DNA of 64,000 bases from Choristoneura fumiferana (Eukaryota; Arthropoda; Insecta; Lepidoptera; Tortricidae), in NCBI RefSeq assembly GCF_025370935.1, contig NC_133477.1, forward strand, positions 3,431,341 through 3,495,340, given 5' to 3'. The notes beneath the pieces were generated by a model. The model made no database searches, was not told the origin of the DNA, and saw nothing but the letters and a program-made list of their open reading frames with translations. How positions within the stretch are numbered: position 1 is the stretch's first letter; the number at the start of each line of letters is the position of its first letter. Shown piece after piece: positions 11,131 to 23,565 of this stretch. The position numbers and the translations under genes were made by a program.

Positions 11131-11940
11131 CATGATTTATGTTTTATGGGTCAATATTGTTTATTTTGACTATGTTTTCAAAAATGGCTGTTGTTTTGTT
11201 AAAATTTATGCAATATCTATGTGAATTGGTACAATGTAGGTATGTTTATAGTAGGTGTTGTGTATAAAATATGTATAGTTGACCAAAGTGCTTTGGTATT
11301 TTTTGGAATACTTTGTACCTACATCAGAAGAAACAAATTAGTGATATAACAATATTTGTTTCTAGCTGTACAACTCAAATTGGACCTTATTTATTTTCTT
11401 TTACTTTCTTATGATAATAGAATTTCTTGGTTGAATAAACATAGGTACACTGATTATATTTACGATACTTCGGTTAAGTCGCAGCAGAGGCGAGAGTTTT
11501 CCATTAAGCCTTGGTAAATAAATAACAACCGAAATCCAAGGCGACGTCATTCGGAAACGTAATTGCAAATCGATACAAATCTTAAGTCTGCAAACTAAAG
11601 CTGCTGAGCAAAAATAACGTGTCAGTTGTCATTCATCCTTTGTATGGAGAGTATTTTGATAAAAACTTTCAGGGCTCAGTATGTATTCCAACGTAATACA
11701 AATGTAATGAATAATGTTTTTACATATAGTATTTAGGAATCGTGGCTACGCAATATCCGAGCATGGACAGGAATTAAGAGTGCCGTAGAACTTTTTAGAC
11801 TGGCAAAAGACCGTTTCAGATATGGCGGAGCTGACTGCCAACCTTGACTAGTTGGAGAGGCACTTGAAGAGAGAGAGAGAGAGAGATAGTATTTTGTCAG
11901 GTTGGTTATTGCGTTCTCAATTAGTTTCAATGAACTTAAG
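11131..11940. other. AT-rich DNA with a short (GA)n run
   Basis: No gene signature. A (GA)n microsatellite lies at about 11869-11886. Confidence 0.4.
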
Positions 11941-11950
11941 TAAGCTAATA

Positions 11951-12363
11951 GTCAAAATACCACGCACAGGACTTATCACGCTAACGCACACGAGTAACCT
12001 AGAAATAAAAAAGCATAAAAATTTCAATCGGGGTTATAAGCTTTCATCTTAGTGGAATCCTGTTGTAAATAAGTGTCGGCGTCGGGATAAATGTTCTGAG
12101 GGACGATCGGACGTTGTTAGTGTTGTGTGCCGGTGTGATGGGGTGACAAATAAAAATGACCAAGTGCGGGTAGTTCGTGATACGAGTGCCGGCACTATTA
12201 GTGATCAAGTGCGGGTAGTTCGAAGGACTCGCGCTGCTAGGCAGACTTGACACCCCACACTTCAGTCTACTCGTGACCACGGCCACTGTAATGTTGCCGA
12301 AACGTCGAGGTAAGTATTACTCGTGTTTGTTAGCGTGATAAGTCCTGTACGTGGTATTTTGAC
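11951..12363. mobile_element. Fold-back element with 47-bp arms
   Basis: The left arm 11951-11997 (GTCAAAATACCACGCACAGG...) pairs with the right arm 12317-12363 (...GTGGTATTTTGAC) with about four mismatches. The interior, about 320 bp, is GC-richer, contains a repeated AAGTGCGGGTAGTTCG (twice) and ends in CCGAAACGTCGAGGTAAG. A decayed half-copy lies at 17088-17155. Confidence 0.8.
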
Positions 12364-12586
12364 TGTGAGTGAAAATCACGAAAGTCTAAGACATTAAGTA
12401 AGCTAGTTGAGAAAGCAAGCATACTTTAAATTGTATAACTTTTCAGACAAAAAACGATGGCAAAACATTATTCACTGCATGTGCGTCCATGTGCTTTTGA
12501 GATATAGGTCTCTACCTATTACACCATATCATATGACCGTAAAAGCAACGAGCTAGGCAAAAATATATTCTTTATATTAAAAAGTA

Positions 12587-12898
12587 GCGGGAGCTGTGGT
12601 GGCCTAGTGGTTTGACCTATCGTCTCTCAAGCAGAGGGTCGTGGGTTCAAACCCCGGCTCGCACCTCTGAGTTTTTCGAAATTCATGTGCCGAATTACAT
12701 TTGAAATTTACCACGAGCTTTGCAGTGAAGGAAAACATCGTGAGGAAACCTGCACAAACCTGCAAAGCAATTCAATGGTGCGTGTGAAGTTCCCAATCCG
12801 CACTGGGCCCGCGAGGGAAATACGGCCCAAGCCCTCTTGTTCTGAGTGGAGGCCTGTGCCCAGCAGTGGGACGTATATAGGCTGGGATGATGATGATG
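12587..12898 (+). mobile_element. SINE family A, copy 2, full length with target duplication
   Basis: Best copy of family A. It starts with a tRNA-like head (GTGGCCTAGTGGTTTGACC as A box, GGTTCAAACCCCGGCTCGCA as B box) and runs through the family body to a (GAT)n tail at 12884-12900. The 11-bp direct repeat ATTAAAAAGTA flanks it at 12576-12586 and 12899-12909, which is the signature of target-primed insertion. Confidence 0.9.
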
Positions 12899-12909
12899 AT
12901 TAAAAAGTA

Positions 12910-13890
12910 TGAGACTATGCCCACTAGCACGTTTCCTAACCAACCGTCGCTGTCGCGTGTCATGTATGCGTTTGACATTCCGTTCCTGGCACGTTCCTAT
13001 TACGGACTTGGCATAATACGGTGTAGTGGATAGAGACCTTTAAGAATCTCGCTAGACAAAAAGATAGATTCCTTCAAGATTCCTTCTTTCCTTTTGTTAT
13101 CGGAACCTTTAAAACACAAAGCATTCGCTTAAAATACTTAATACATTCCTCTCTTAATTACTCCCTCAGGAATACGATGTGTATACACTCTTATCCTTGA
13201 CCAATGCGACGAGGGGAACAAAGACGGCGTGATTAATTTAGAGATTAGGTAAAAGTATAAGTAGGTGGAAGCAGAAGTCCGTAAGTGAGCTATACGTCAC
13301 CAGCAAGCGTTTTGGGGGACGTTTGGCCCATTCGTAAACAAGGATAATAGGAAGGCGTTCCAGTAAAGCCGATTGTATTCTACTCGTACTTGTAAAGCTT
13401 ACGCTCACATTACTTCTTCCTGTGGGAATTCCGCAGTATACCTTCTTATTTCTCGTTTAAGAGAACTATGAAAAATTTATGCTTTCTGGGTCTATGATTT
13501 TGTACTGACCGTAAGTTAGACTTTATACAAAGTATCAAACTAAAAATATTCTTTTCGCAACAACTTAGATAGTCGTGTTAATGTTTTGGACAATTGTTAA
13601 TGAGACAATAATAAGTAAGCGAAATAAGATTTCAACACTAAAATAATTTAATAGGTACTCTATAAACTCTAACTTTTTTTATCATAATGTTGTACCCACA
13701 CTTCATAATTTTGATAAATACGGTTTTTACTTCAGCGCCAGGTAATCCAAGATCCGAAAATCATAATGTTAGTGTCAACCTGCGACAAAGGCCTAGCCTA
13801 GTGCAGGGGACACAGATAAAATCTTTTACCTATTTAATAATGTCAAGCGGTGGTCGGTTTTTGTTGATTGTAATAACATAATCTTAAGCA
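12910..13890. other. AT-rich DNA, nothing recognised
   Basis: No domain-bearing ORF or repeat boundary was identified. Confidence 0.35.
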
Positions 13891-13940
13891 ACACTGTAAC
13901 ACTGTATTTATGTAATAAACAATTTGAATTTGAATATGAA
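13840..13940 (+). repeat. Probable retroelement 3' end
   Basis: TGTAATAAACAATTTGAATT is followed by TGAATATGAA. An AATAAA signal a few bases before TTTGAA units resembles the 3' end (read on minus) at 55885-56070. Confidence 0.4.
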
Positions 13941-14818
13941 CCTTGACGTGCAACTTAAATACAAGCGACTAACAAGTTTCAAATCTATACGACCCAATAG
14001 ATGTGTAAAAAATTCGACATATTTACATAATATTTGAAACGGAAAAGTTTGTCTATGTCGTCGTCCGATTGTATTAACTATAATAAGTTAAACAATGAAT
14101 AAAAAAAACAATCAATGGCAGTTTAGCGACGTGATACCATTTGTCTTCCGAGCAAATGCGACAACGTTAACGAGAAATCTCGAAGCTTAAATAAATAAAT
14201 AGAAAGAATGGGAGCTGGTATTGTCTCCCATGCATTTAGGTAAATTGATAGGTAGAATTATTTCGTATATCCCAAGAAACTCAAGCAATAAAATTATTTG
14301 CAAGGTTTTATTTGTCTGTTTTTACAAAGATCTTGTAGTAATAATTTTGTTGTTATGCGTAACTGTCATTCTAAAAAAAACAAGTGCTTACCTAGGTGAC
14401 TATAGCCGCAATATGCCTTGACAAAAAAAAAATTACAGCAGATTTATTTATTTTTCTAAATTTAAGCTCAGCCTGATGAACAAATTACCTTAGTTTGTTT
14501 TTCTTAAGCGATTAAATTTAATTTGTCTCTTTTTCTAGCCCGATTTCCCTCTCTGTCGCTCTCGCTGTCTTTCCCTCCCAATCCAATCTTGCGCCCCCCT
14601 TTCCCCCACCCACTGTGCGTGACGGAATCTGTCACGCTCCAGTTACAGCAATTGTACCACTTGTCAATTTCTAAACAGGTATTTCGAATGGTTTATCAGA
14701 ATTCAAGAAAAGAGTCGATAGCAGTAGCGATAAAACTAAGTGCCAAAGATAAAGTATAATGCCCGCATGACGGTCAGGTATGTGTAGGTAGCCATACAAT
14801 CTTGATCATCTCCAGCTA
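13941..14818. other. AT-rich DNA with a C/T-rich tract
   Basis: 14525-14640 is rich in C and T (CTCTCTGTCGCTCTCGCTGT, CCCCCCTTTCCCCCACCCAC). Otherwise nothing is recognised. Confidence 0.4.
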
Positions 14819-14912
14819 AAACTGAAACTATAAGACATACGAAGATCTGTTTTTAGGAATAATGTCATTGATTTGAGTAAGAAGAAAAACTGCATTCTTA
14901 CATTAAAAAAAA
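14819..14912 (+). repeat. Family P repeat, copy 1
   Basis: ACTGAAACTATAAGACATAC, GAAGATC and AAGAAAAACTGCATTCTTAC match the copy at 16572-16715 read on the opposite strand. Confidence 0.6.
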
Positions 14913-15618
14913 CACTTGTACCTACTCAGTTCTGGAATAGAACTCGGTTGTTTTGAAAAATAAAACGTGCCTTATTTCTATTTCAATATCGGTAGTGTAG
15001 GTCATAAGCAATAAATGTTACTATGAAACACGGTTTGTAGAATGAATAGAAAGAAAAACGAAGGAAAGAACAATTTATTTTGAAATAATATTCATCACAT
15101 CATGTACAGGTTTTTACTTAAATCTAAACAAAGAAAAAGGTGAGTGTTCGAAATACCTATTTCAAAAAAGGATACCACTCAGCATAATATGTCGGAGCAC
15201 ATAGTGCAACGACGCTGATTTTCAGTGGGCCCACGAAAACACAAAAGAAATATAAATTAACTTAAATGAGCCATATACAAAATATACAAAAATATACAAA
15301 ATGCATTGTCAATCTTACAATTATTATTTTTGTCGGTGGCGAACGAGAAACAATCCCGTTTAATGTTATAAATGCGAAAGTTTGTTAGTCCTTTTTTTGT
15401 TACTTCACCACGTCGAAACCGCTTAACCGATTTAGACAAAACTCGGTATACAGATAGTTTAAAAAAGAAAAAAATCATCATGCGCATGTACTTTTCTCCA
15501 ATTAAATACCAGTTATTTATCACCAACTGTAACGCGTGTATTTGAAGACAAAAATCGGCTAGAGAGAAAAAGTTTGCTCCTGATGTAGGTGGAGTCTTAA
15601 CTGGTATTTGAAACTAAG
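14913..15618. other. AT-rich DNA with a Helitron-like fragment
   Basis: 15355-15465 reads GTTATAAATGCGAAAGTTTG, CACGTCGAAACCGCTTAACC and TCGGTATACAGATAGTTT, a fragment of family H (compare 56675-56780). The rest holds nothing recognised. Confidence 0.5.
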
Positions 15619-16369
15619 TATATCGCATGCTTAGTAATAAACGGGCCTAACTCAAAATTGGCGAAAATTTAGTTATTGTACTAAAACGGCTTATATCTGA
15701 GAGCACTATCGGCTCTCTTTCTTAAACCAGCCTAAATTGGGTATTATAAAGAGATAGCACGACTTTGGTGCGTTTTACTTTTAACAAAATTGCAAATTTC
15801 ATTTGGTGCTAAAGCAGCTAACTTCAGTCATGTTCCGACTTGCTTGCGAGCAAGAAGTTGGCTTTCGTGAGCCATTTGAAGATAGATCGTTATTGCAAGA
15901 AGGAAAACATGAGTATTTTGAATAACTTTTAAGCAAATAAAAGCATATTTGGATTTACTTCTTTTTAGCACAAAAATCAAACGCAAAATGAAGTGATGTA
16001 ATTCGGATTGCCTCGTTTATTAAAATAATCCTTGAATACTTGGTGTTGTATTAAGACTTGCATCATTTATTATTTTTATTATTTCGCTACATTTTGCTAC
16101 ATTTGTAATAAAGTGATATATGAATGCAATGTTTTTTTAAAACCTTAGCAATATTATTAAATATATAAAAACAAATTGGTTTATAAGAAAAAAGTGCAAG
16201 TAGACATTATATACCATGTTAGGAATTATAAAAAACATAGTAAACAAAATTAAACCCTACCAAATAATTCAACGGAAACCAGAAGTGCTAATTACTTAAA
16301 CTTTAAACTCGATTTGCCAAATTTCACGATTTTTGAGTTAAGACCGTTTATTACTAAGCATGCGATATA
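15619..16369. mobile_element. Non-autonomous DNA transposon, 751 bp, long inverted ends
   Basis: The left end TATATCGCATGCTTAGTAAT and following bases pair with the right end ATTACTAAGCATGCGATATA. The complementarity runs about 40 bp (through AAACGG and TAACTCAAAA) with few mismatches. The interior is AT-rich with no transposase. Superfamily undetermined. Confidence 0.75.
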
Positions 16370-16571
16370 ATGATGGTGAATTTCTTATTGGCGGTGGGAT
16401 ATTATTCCAGCACCGCGTGGCAGCGTACCGGATGCTGCAACGAAATCTAGCCGATCTATATCCCGGGTGGATGAGGCTGGGAGCTTGTCTTGCATAAAAT
16501 GCATGATATTTAGTATTCTTTAATAATGTAAGTTTTATTTGTCAAAACGTCCGGGTTCAATTCCTGGGTTG
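16370..16571. other. Spacer with tRNA-like fragment
   Basis: CGTCCGGGTTCAATTCCTGG (near 16547) is B-box-like and sits at one end of the family P copy, so it may be that SINE's head or a second one. Confidence 0.35.
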
Positions 16572-16715
16572 AGTACAGTTTTTTTAAATGTATGAATGCT
16601 GTTTTTCTTGTTATTAAAATCGATGTCATGGTTCCTAAGAACAGGATCTTCGTATGTTCTATAGTTTCAGACTTTCCCATACTGACCGATCTAATTGAGC
16701 CACCCTGTATACTTA
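16572..16715 (-). repeat. Family P repeat, copy 2
   Basis: The minus strand reads GGTGGCTCAATTAGATCGGT, CTGAAACTATAGAACATACG and GATTTTAATAACAAGAAAAA in the same order as 14819-14912. The copy is longer at its 5' side. Confidence 0.6.
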
Positions 16716-17785
16716 TTACACTACGGGCACAGGCCCCCTTTTTATGATAAATACCTGCGGCTGCGCACACATAAACAATTAGATACAATAATAATACAAT
16801 AATTTACTTACTTTATTTATTTTTTGGCAAAAACTATGTTCACACGGCATTTCTATTACTATTAGCATTATTATTAGATCATTTTGTAATAGTTAATTTA
16901 ATTTTGTTCAATTAAGTACCTGCTAACCGTACTTACTTGTTTTTAGCCAACAAACTGTTTTCGGTTTTGTATCCCGTTCATTTACTTTTATTCAAATGAA
17001 GCAGTAAGTGGTGGCAGCTTCATTGGTTAATGTAAACTGTAATTTGTTTATATTTAAAAAACATGAAGGAACCATGTACCTTTTAGTCAAAATACCATAA
17101 ACGGGACTTATTACGCTATTTATACACGAGTAATATTTACCTCGACGTTTCGACCTCATGTACCTTTTGTGCCCAAATAAACATTAAAACATCTCGCAGT
17201 TGAATTGAATTTCTGTATTTAACTCTTTCGTAATGTATAAATGGATAAAAAGTAGCATATGTGTTATTTCAGAGGTCCACCTCACACACACACACAAACT
17301 GTCGCAATTACAATATTAGTAGGATTAAACTGAACTTTGAAACTCCGTTCAAACTGTCAAAACTACATGCCAGGTCTTGCGAAAGTCGCATGATTAATGT
17401 ATAATTTCGCATTGCGATACTAAATGCAGACAAAATGGCGGTTTCCTCAGCCTTGTAGCTGGTTGGAGCAAAGAGCGGCCTGTTCTACCGGTTAATATTG
17501 ACGATAATAACATGTGTTCGCTTTAATATTATGACGCGTAATTAGATACTTGCTTAAATTACTCTTTGTTTAATTTGATTAAAGTTAGGCACTTGATGGC
17601 CGAGATGGATGGACGGACGGACGGATGATCCAATATCAAACTATCTCACTAAATAAACTAAATCAATCTCTTTGTTTTGTTTGACTCACCAAATAAATCT
17701 CTTTCTTTTGACGGCTGATTCGACATAAGTTAAATGATAGATAAGATATAACAACTTTTGATTATACCTTTACAATAACATTTGC
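16716..17785. other. AT-rich DNA with two repeat scraps
   Basis: 17088-17155 is a half-copy of the fold-back at 11951-12363, joined to a LINE 3' UTR scrap at 17160-17187 (CCCAAATAAACATTAAAACA). 17275-17320 has a (CA)n run and ATATTAGTAGGAT, a Helitron-like end. A (GGAC)n-like run lies near 17605-17625. Confidence 0.45.
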
Positions 17786-17882
17786 TTAGTACCCATAACA
17801 CAAGCTTTGCTAAGCTTACTTTTGGACTAGGTCAATTGGTGTGAACTGTCCCGTGATATTTATTTATGATTAACATTTGGTA
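17786..17882 (+). mobile_element. SINE family B 3' half
   Basis: TTAGTACCCATAACACAAGC, TTTGCTAAGCTTACTTTTGG and CTGTCCCGTGATATTTATTT match the 3' half of the full copy at 38759-39035. The tRNA head is absent (5' truncation). Confidence 0.75.
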
Positions 17883-19480
17883 TAATGAAAACTTTCCATA
17901 ATTGTTTTATGAAATTTAATAAACCTTACTGAACCTAAAGCAATGCATGTCAATAAGAACAAATGATAATTCTGTATAATTTACTTCTTGAGTAAATCGA
18001 ATTATAATCAAATGTAGAATTATAACCAACGTTACAGGAATATATTTCGAGCTGCACTCAGTTTAAATAATATGCACAACCAGCGAACGTTAAAAAAAAC
18101 AAGATGAATGCAGTAAACGTTGCATCGATCTTTGAGAAAGAAAGAAAAACTATGCACTATGAAAAACAGATCCTTTAGTGTCAGTCGGTCAGTCGTGATA
18201 CACAAATCTGTTAAAGATTGTCGAAAGAAATACTATTGAATTTTTTGTACAGACTCCATCGGTCATCTTTTCATTCCCACCGACCCAGTTGGCGGTGTTA
18301 CTTTTGTGCGTTTCATTTTATGAAAGTTTGTTATTGTGATCATTCTGACTATTGGTTTCAAAAGTAATAATGTAGTATTTAAACGTATGGTATTCCCTTT
18401 TATGACAGGATTTTAACCAAAAATCATTATGTTTCCACATTGTGATAAATAAATGGTTCTTGTCAGCACTTCATTTGGTCAAAACCTATTATTAAACACT
18501 TTTAGCAAAATAGGATCAAATGAAAATTTAAAAAATTACTTCATGATCATGAGTTTTATAAATATAGATGCTAATTTTAGTATGTATTTATTTTACAGTA
18601 CACCTTGCCCTATTACGGAAAGATGTGAAATATTCAATTTAATAAATTAAAAATATTGCGTTCAAATGTCATTTTTACCGGTTAATTAAACAATTTTTAT
18701 AAATTTCCTGACTGAGTGTACATAACTCTGATATATGTGTAGAACACCTTTCTTTAAGCCATTTGAGCAGCTTGTGTGGGTGTGTTCCTTAGATTTTGTC
18801 GTGGCAATTTATTAAACACCCGGATTGCCATAGGAAAGCAATTGTTTTTGAACAGTATCACAAAAATGAATCTCAGGGTGTGACTAATTCAATCCAGAAT
18901 ATAAAATTGAATATTTGGGTAAGTCCGAATAAAAAACCTTGTATAGATTTTCACTAAAAATGTGCTGATGCTTTTGTGAACCTCAGTTAGATATTCTATA
19001 TAAACTTTTACCAGTACGTTCAAGTGTATTTATTAGATCACATGGTGAAATATTTTGGATTAATTATAGTAAAAAATTCGATAAAGCAGACCCATGTCAA
19101 ATACGTTAATTTTATGAGATTTTCGTCATCATCATCTCAGCCGTACGTACCACTTCATAATATATACATTGATGAATTTTCAGATAAAACTTCAGAACAA
19201 CAAATCAGTACATTGAAAAAGAATCTAAATATCTCACACTTGTTTTCAAACTATTAACTTGTTAATTGCAGGAAGCAATTCAATAACACCGCAAAATACG
19301 AAGGCAGTTAGAATAGTTTCCGTTTATAATACTTCCGTTAAACAGAATTCTTCAAATGATCGCTGCAAACAAGAATAAAAACATACTGTGGAGTTGAAAA
19401 ACTCTTGGTTTTTTAATCTTGATATAAACAGTAATAAACGGTCTTCTAAACAACCTTAAATTTTATTTATAGTAAAAAAA
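17883..19480. other. AT-rich DNA, nothing recognised
   Basis: Only a short RTE-tail scrap (CATCATCATCTCAGCCGTAC, near 19127) was noted, with no adjoining LINE coding sequence. Confidence 0.4.
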
Positions 19481-19481
19481 A

Positions 19482-19685
19482 ACATAGGACACTTGACACC
19501 AATTAACCTTGTCCCAAACCAAGCAAGGCTTGTACTATGGATACTAGGCAACGGATAAACATACTTATATAGATAAATACATACTTAAATACATATTAAA
19601 CACCCAAGACCCGAGAACAAACATTCGTATTATTCATACAAATATCTGCCCCTTGATTCTCTAACCACTTGGCCATCAATATATA
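19482..19685 (-). mobile_element. SINE family B, minus strand
   Basis: GGACACTTGACACCAATTAA, CTATGGATACTAGGCAACGG and ACCCAAGACCCGAGAACAAA are the complement of the family B body. It ends near a decayed head (TCTCTAACCACTTGGCCATC). Confidence 0.75.
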
Positions 19686-19688
19686 GGT

Positions 19689-19840
19689 TAAAAGGTTGCT
19701 TGGAAGAGATCGCTCTTAAGCGATAAGGCCGCCTATTGCTCACCTTGTAATATTTTTTTTTTCTGTGTATCTGTTTTCTGTATCGCTTACTATGTCTGGT
19801 GTACAATAAAGAGTCTTTGTATTGTATTGTATTGTATATA
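19689..19840 (+). mobile_element. Retroelement 3' end family L, copy 2
   Basis: GGTTGCTTGGAAGAGATCGC, AAGCGATAAGGCCGCCTATT, GTACAATAAAGAGTC and a (TTGTA)n tail of three units. Confidence 0.75.
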
Positions 19841-20096
19841 GAGTTTCTGAATATCTTTTATAGGTCCAAGGACATCTCCTAACTGTCAAGCTCTTATTTT
19901 AAAATGTGGCAAATATCTGTGACGCCGTCTGTGTTTATTCAAATATAAAATGTTATGAAATTAAGTATTTGTATCATGAAGCGTAACAGTTATTAGTGAC
20001 ATAAGGTGTTTCTCTCCACGCCGGAACACAGAAGGGTAAACACTTTTGCTTAGGCAAGTGTGGTGCTGGCTGGTAGCAATCCAAATAGACGTAAAA

Positions 20097-20250
20097 ATAA
20101 TAATAATAAAATCATTTATTGCCACACACATAATAATAATAATAAGACAAGACTACAGAAATAAAAAACAGTGAGCAGAAAAAACTTGCAGCGCTGATTT
20201 TCAGCCTACACACAACACAAATCTGACACAAACACAAATCTAACAACAAC
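20097..20250 (-). repeat. Retroelement 3' end with (AAT)n tail, minus strand
   Basis: (AATAAT)n, then AAATCATTTATTGCCACACA and a GCGCTGATTTTCAGCC motif. On minus this is an AATAAATGATTTT-type 3' end with a trinucleotide tail. GCGCTGATTTTCAGCC recurs at 54683-54700 and a variant near 15215. Confidence 0.5.
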
Positions 20251-20508
20251 AATATCTCAACAACAACAATGCCACAAATACTCTTTTGCGTGAGGTTCTA
20301 AAACCCCAATAATTTTGAACTAGTAGGAATAGTTCTTCCATTAGTTGGCTGATAAATTACTCATGTCGTTGCTAATTTCAAAATTATCTACCTCTGCACC
20401 GCCGCAGTGGTTCTGCAGTGGCTTGTGGCCAGACATGTCGTCAATGCGGGTGTGATGTCGATAGAAATATTTTAAATGCCTATCGATAAAATTTAAATGA
20501 GCTATAAA

Positions 20509-20873
20509 TATACCGGGTGTGGCCTTTAATACGTGCAAAAAATTAAAACATGGATCGTCCTCGTCAATCTAAACAACATTAGCTCAGCTGCTTTTAAAAA
20601 TAATGGAGACTTTGAATTTTCCTTTTTTTATACAAATTAAATACTGCTATCAACGTACGCCATCCTAGAACATAACTGACGTCGCCTGTCACGCTACAAA
20701 CATCAAGCATTTCGCTTTAGGTAGGTACATTGCTTCTTCGAATAAACTTAAAAGTGTAATAAAATTTAAAAAAACTAATTATTTTTAAATATCGTTGAAC
20801 TAATGTTGTTCAGTTTGACGAGTAAGATCTATGTTTTAATTATTTGCTCATATTACAGGCCACACCCGGTATA
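20509..20873. mobile_element. MITE, 365 bp, perfect 17-bp inverted ends
   Basis: The ends TATACCGGGTGTGGCCT and AGGCCACACCCGGTATA are exact complements. The interior is AT-rich and non-coding. The terminal TA is compatible with a Tc1/mariner-type TA target site, but the superfamily is not proven. Confidence 0.8.
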
Positions 20874-20892
20874 ATTACCAACTTTGCTCACC

Positions 20893-20990
20893 CGCGACCC
20901 CCAAAGCAAAGCAAGCAAGCAAAGTAATTGTTTATAGTTCAATAATATGGACCTCCGCAAAGTAATGCCTGATTCAATAAATTGATAACA
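20893..20990. repeat. Family K fold-back fragment
   Basis: TTCAATAATATGGACCTCCG followed by CAAAGTAATGCCTGATTCAA matches the family K terminus. It is preceded by (GCAA)n-like AAGCAAAGCAAGCAAGCAAA. Confidence 0.55.
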
Positions 20991-23320
20991 TTTATTAATA
21001 TTATAAAATGTGTAAGATAGTTCTTGACTTCGCTCTATGTATACCTATAGTTAATAATAAAATAGATTTACTGTATTTTTTGTGAAGGTTAAATTAGTTT
21101 TCTTAGTAAAATATTTTTAAAATTAGGTACTAATGTTTATATTTTATAACTGAATCAATTAGTCGCAATGTAGACTCGGTACAGTAACAGGTTTTTATTG
21201 ACATCCATATTGGTTTCAAATTAGTGTAATGCTACCAAAAAACCTTCGCGTTAATTGCTCGTACAAACACGTTTTACTAATAACTTTTTGGCAATTAAAA
21301 AATATTATGCTACCAAATAACTTCACAATGACCACGGATACCGTCTATTGAATATCTTACGCACTATTACGAAAAAAAAAACGTGAGAAATAACTAATGT
21401 CATTCTTATGTCATTAGCCTTGGCTCTAATGTACCAATGTCTTTAATTTGCTTAACCAGCTTAAGTCAAGATATTCAAATGACTGTAAAAGTAAACTGCT
21501 GCTTTATGGGCCGTCCTAGAGTTATAAAATTTTATTTTATTGTAATTAGTTGTTTTTTTGGTCATTCGGGGAAACTGTATTAGGAAATGTTTTGCTGTAC
21601 GCGTAATGGATGTTACACATCTACTAAGTGACATTGCGCTTTTATTCCCAGTAAAATACATATAATAAGGCTTTATTTAAACAATTTTTTAATTATTTCA
21701 AATCTTATATAGTGAATCTGAACTGAGCTGACTATGTTTGTTTAGACAACTTCAAAATAATGAGAATAATTATTATCATTTTTTGTTGATTTAAACCAAT
21801 TTTTATGGGCAACAGCTGGCTGAAAGTAGCGAGTTGTCTTTCATTATGATGTTGTTGTTCGGCTGATGATTATGATTTTATCTTCGTCATGTACTAAGTT
21901 TGCTTATTATTTATTATTTAATTCGATAAAACATACAACAAATTTAATAAAAAAAAATCAGCGATTGAAACTTAGTTCTCATTTAAAATACTGCTATTAT
22001 CAGACATAACTTTATCGATATAATCTAGACCTAGAAACACCTGTGACATCACTATCCTTGACAATTTCGGGTCCCTGCAACGTCCGACAAAAAAGTCGAG
22101 CTCTCATTGCAAATTTATCTCCACTGGCATTCCACCTAATGTTGTTTTTTGCCTTGCATTAAGAGACACTCCCTGCTAATGCAATCTGAATGAGCTCTGC
22201 ATATTTATCACTGAGGGAAATGCATTTTACAATGTCGCTTTATTGGCATAATGCAGATGACAAAGTGTTTTTAAGCAAGAAAAAATAAGTTTTTCACGTC
22301 AGCACCCTCAAACAGGCAGGTTTTGCTATGAGAAATCAGTGAGCAAAATCGCATTTTGCTCACTCCGTGAGACAAAGTAACTTTTTAATTATTTTTTTTA
22401 ATGCTGAGTACAGTGTTGGGTGGGTCTACTCACTGAATTCCAAATATTTGAACCAAAGAGGATTTGAACTTTACTTTGATGTCATTTCACTTCAACACGA
22501 AAAAAGCGAGAGATATGATCAAATGTGTTGATTACAATCTTAAATTAAATTTTTGGTATTAAAAAATATATCGATACCTAATAAGTTACATGACAACGAA
22601 ATATTTCCAAAATGTAAATTTTTCCTATCTTTCAATAAAGTATGCAACCTCGTTGCACGAAAGCCGCTTCTCTTGTTTTTTTTTTTATAAAAATTCCGTA
22701 TACAGCCTCTACATTTGGAATAAATATTTGTTAAATTGAATTAATTTTTAACAAATCTATTTATGTTTATGTATTATATAATTTAATTTGTAAATCTTAG
22801 TTAAATTCATATTTAAAGGTTTAATAACATTTATAAAAAATGACCCCAAGATAAGGCTTTTTGCAGAATTAAAAAATAAGTGTGACATTAGTAAAAGATC
22901 GAAGTTCTAAAATACAATGCATGTTATGAGTATGAGATTTGTATTGTATCTACTGGACACTTTTTTATGGTTTTAAATGTGATTATTATTTTTGTTTCTT
23001 AATAATCGGATTATATTTAAAAAAATGTGTTTGTTTTGTAAACAGGTAGGTATATGTGGTTTTATTCTTATGTTACATTTAAATTATGTTCTCGCTGCTG
23101 AGGTGAAAAATTGTATGTGTCACACGAGACCAAAGTTTTTTTGCATCTCGTGTATTTAATTAAATCCCTTGCTGCTCTCAGGATTCTAACCTAGAATCAC
23201 TCGCTGACGCTCGTGATTCAATTATAGAATCCTTCGCTTACTCGGGATTCAAAATAAACACTCGCAACAAAAAACAACTTTGCTCTCTTGTTGCACAAAA
23301 CTATTTGTGCGGGAAATTTA
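20991..23320. other. AT-rich DNA, nothing firm recognised
   Basis: No coding exon, SINE head or strong inverted repeat was recognised. 23150-23280 alternates AGAATC and GATTC motifs around CTCGCTGACGCTCGTGATTC and may be an old repeat. Confidence 0.35.
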
Positions 23321-23324
23321 ACTT

Positions 23325-23563
23325 TTTTACACACACAAACACAAACCATCACGCCGTATTCCCAAATGGGGTAGGCAGAGCACACCGTTACCTTCGGAGC
23401 CACTTTTAGCAATTTTAGGCTTGAATTTTGACAAAAACGGTACAATAGTGACAGGTGGCCAGCCTGTCGCCTACGGTATACCTTAACATATATTCTCAGT
23501 CGCCTCTTACGACATCCACGGAAGAAATGGAGAGGTGTTATTGTAACCGGACACCACACTTAC
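23325..23563 (-). repeat. SINE-like family D, copy 1, near full length
   Basis: On minus it starts GTGTGGTGTCCGGTTACAAT, passes GTCGTAAGAGGCGACTGAGA, ACCGTTTTTGTCAAAATTCA and CCCATTTGGGAATACGGCGT, and ends in a (GT)n-like tail. No target-site duplication could be fixed. Copies: 26969, 46228, 54365. Confidence 0.7.
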
Positions 23564-23565
23564 TT

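Noticed and set aside
12044..12286. 80-codon minus-strand ORF
   Set aside because: It lies inside the fold-back element interior and its repeated NYPHL residues come from the internal DNA repeat.
12598..12670. tRNA-like sequence
   Set aside because: It is the head of SINE A, bounded by a target duplication and a GAT tail, so not a functional tRNA gene.
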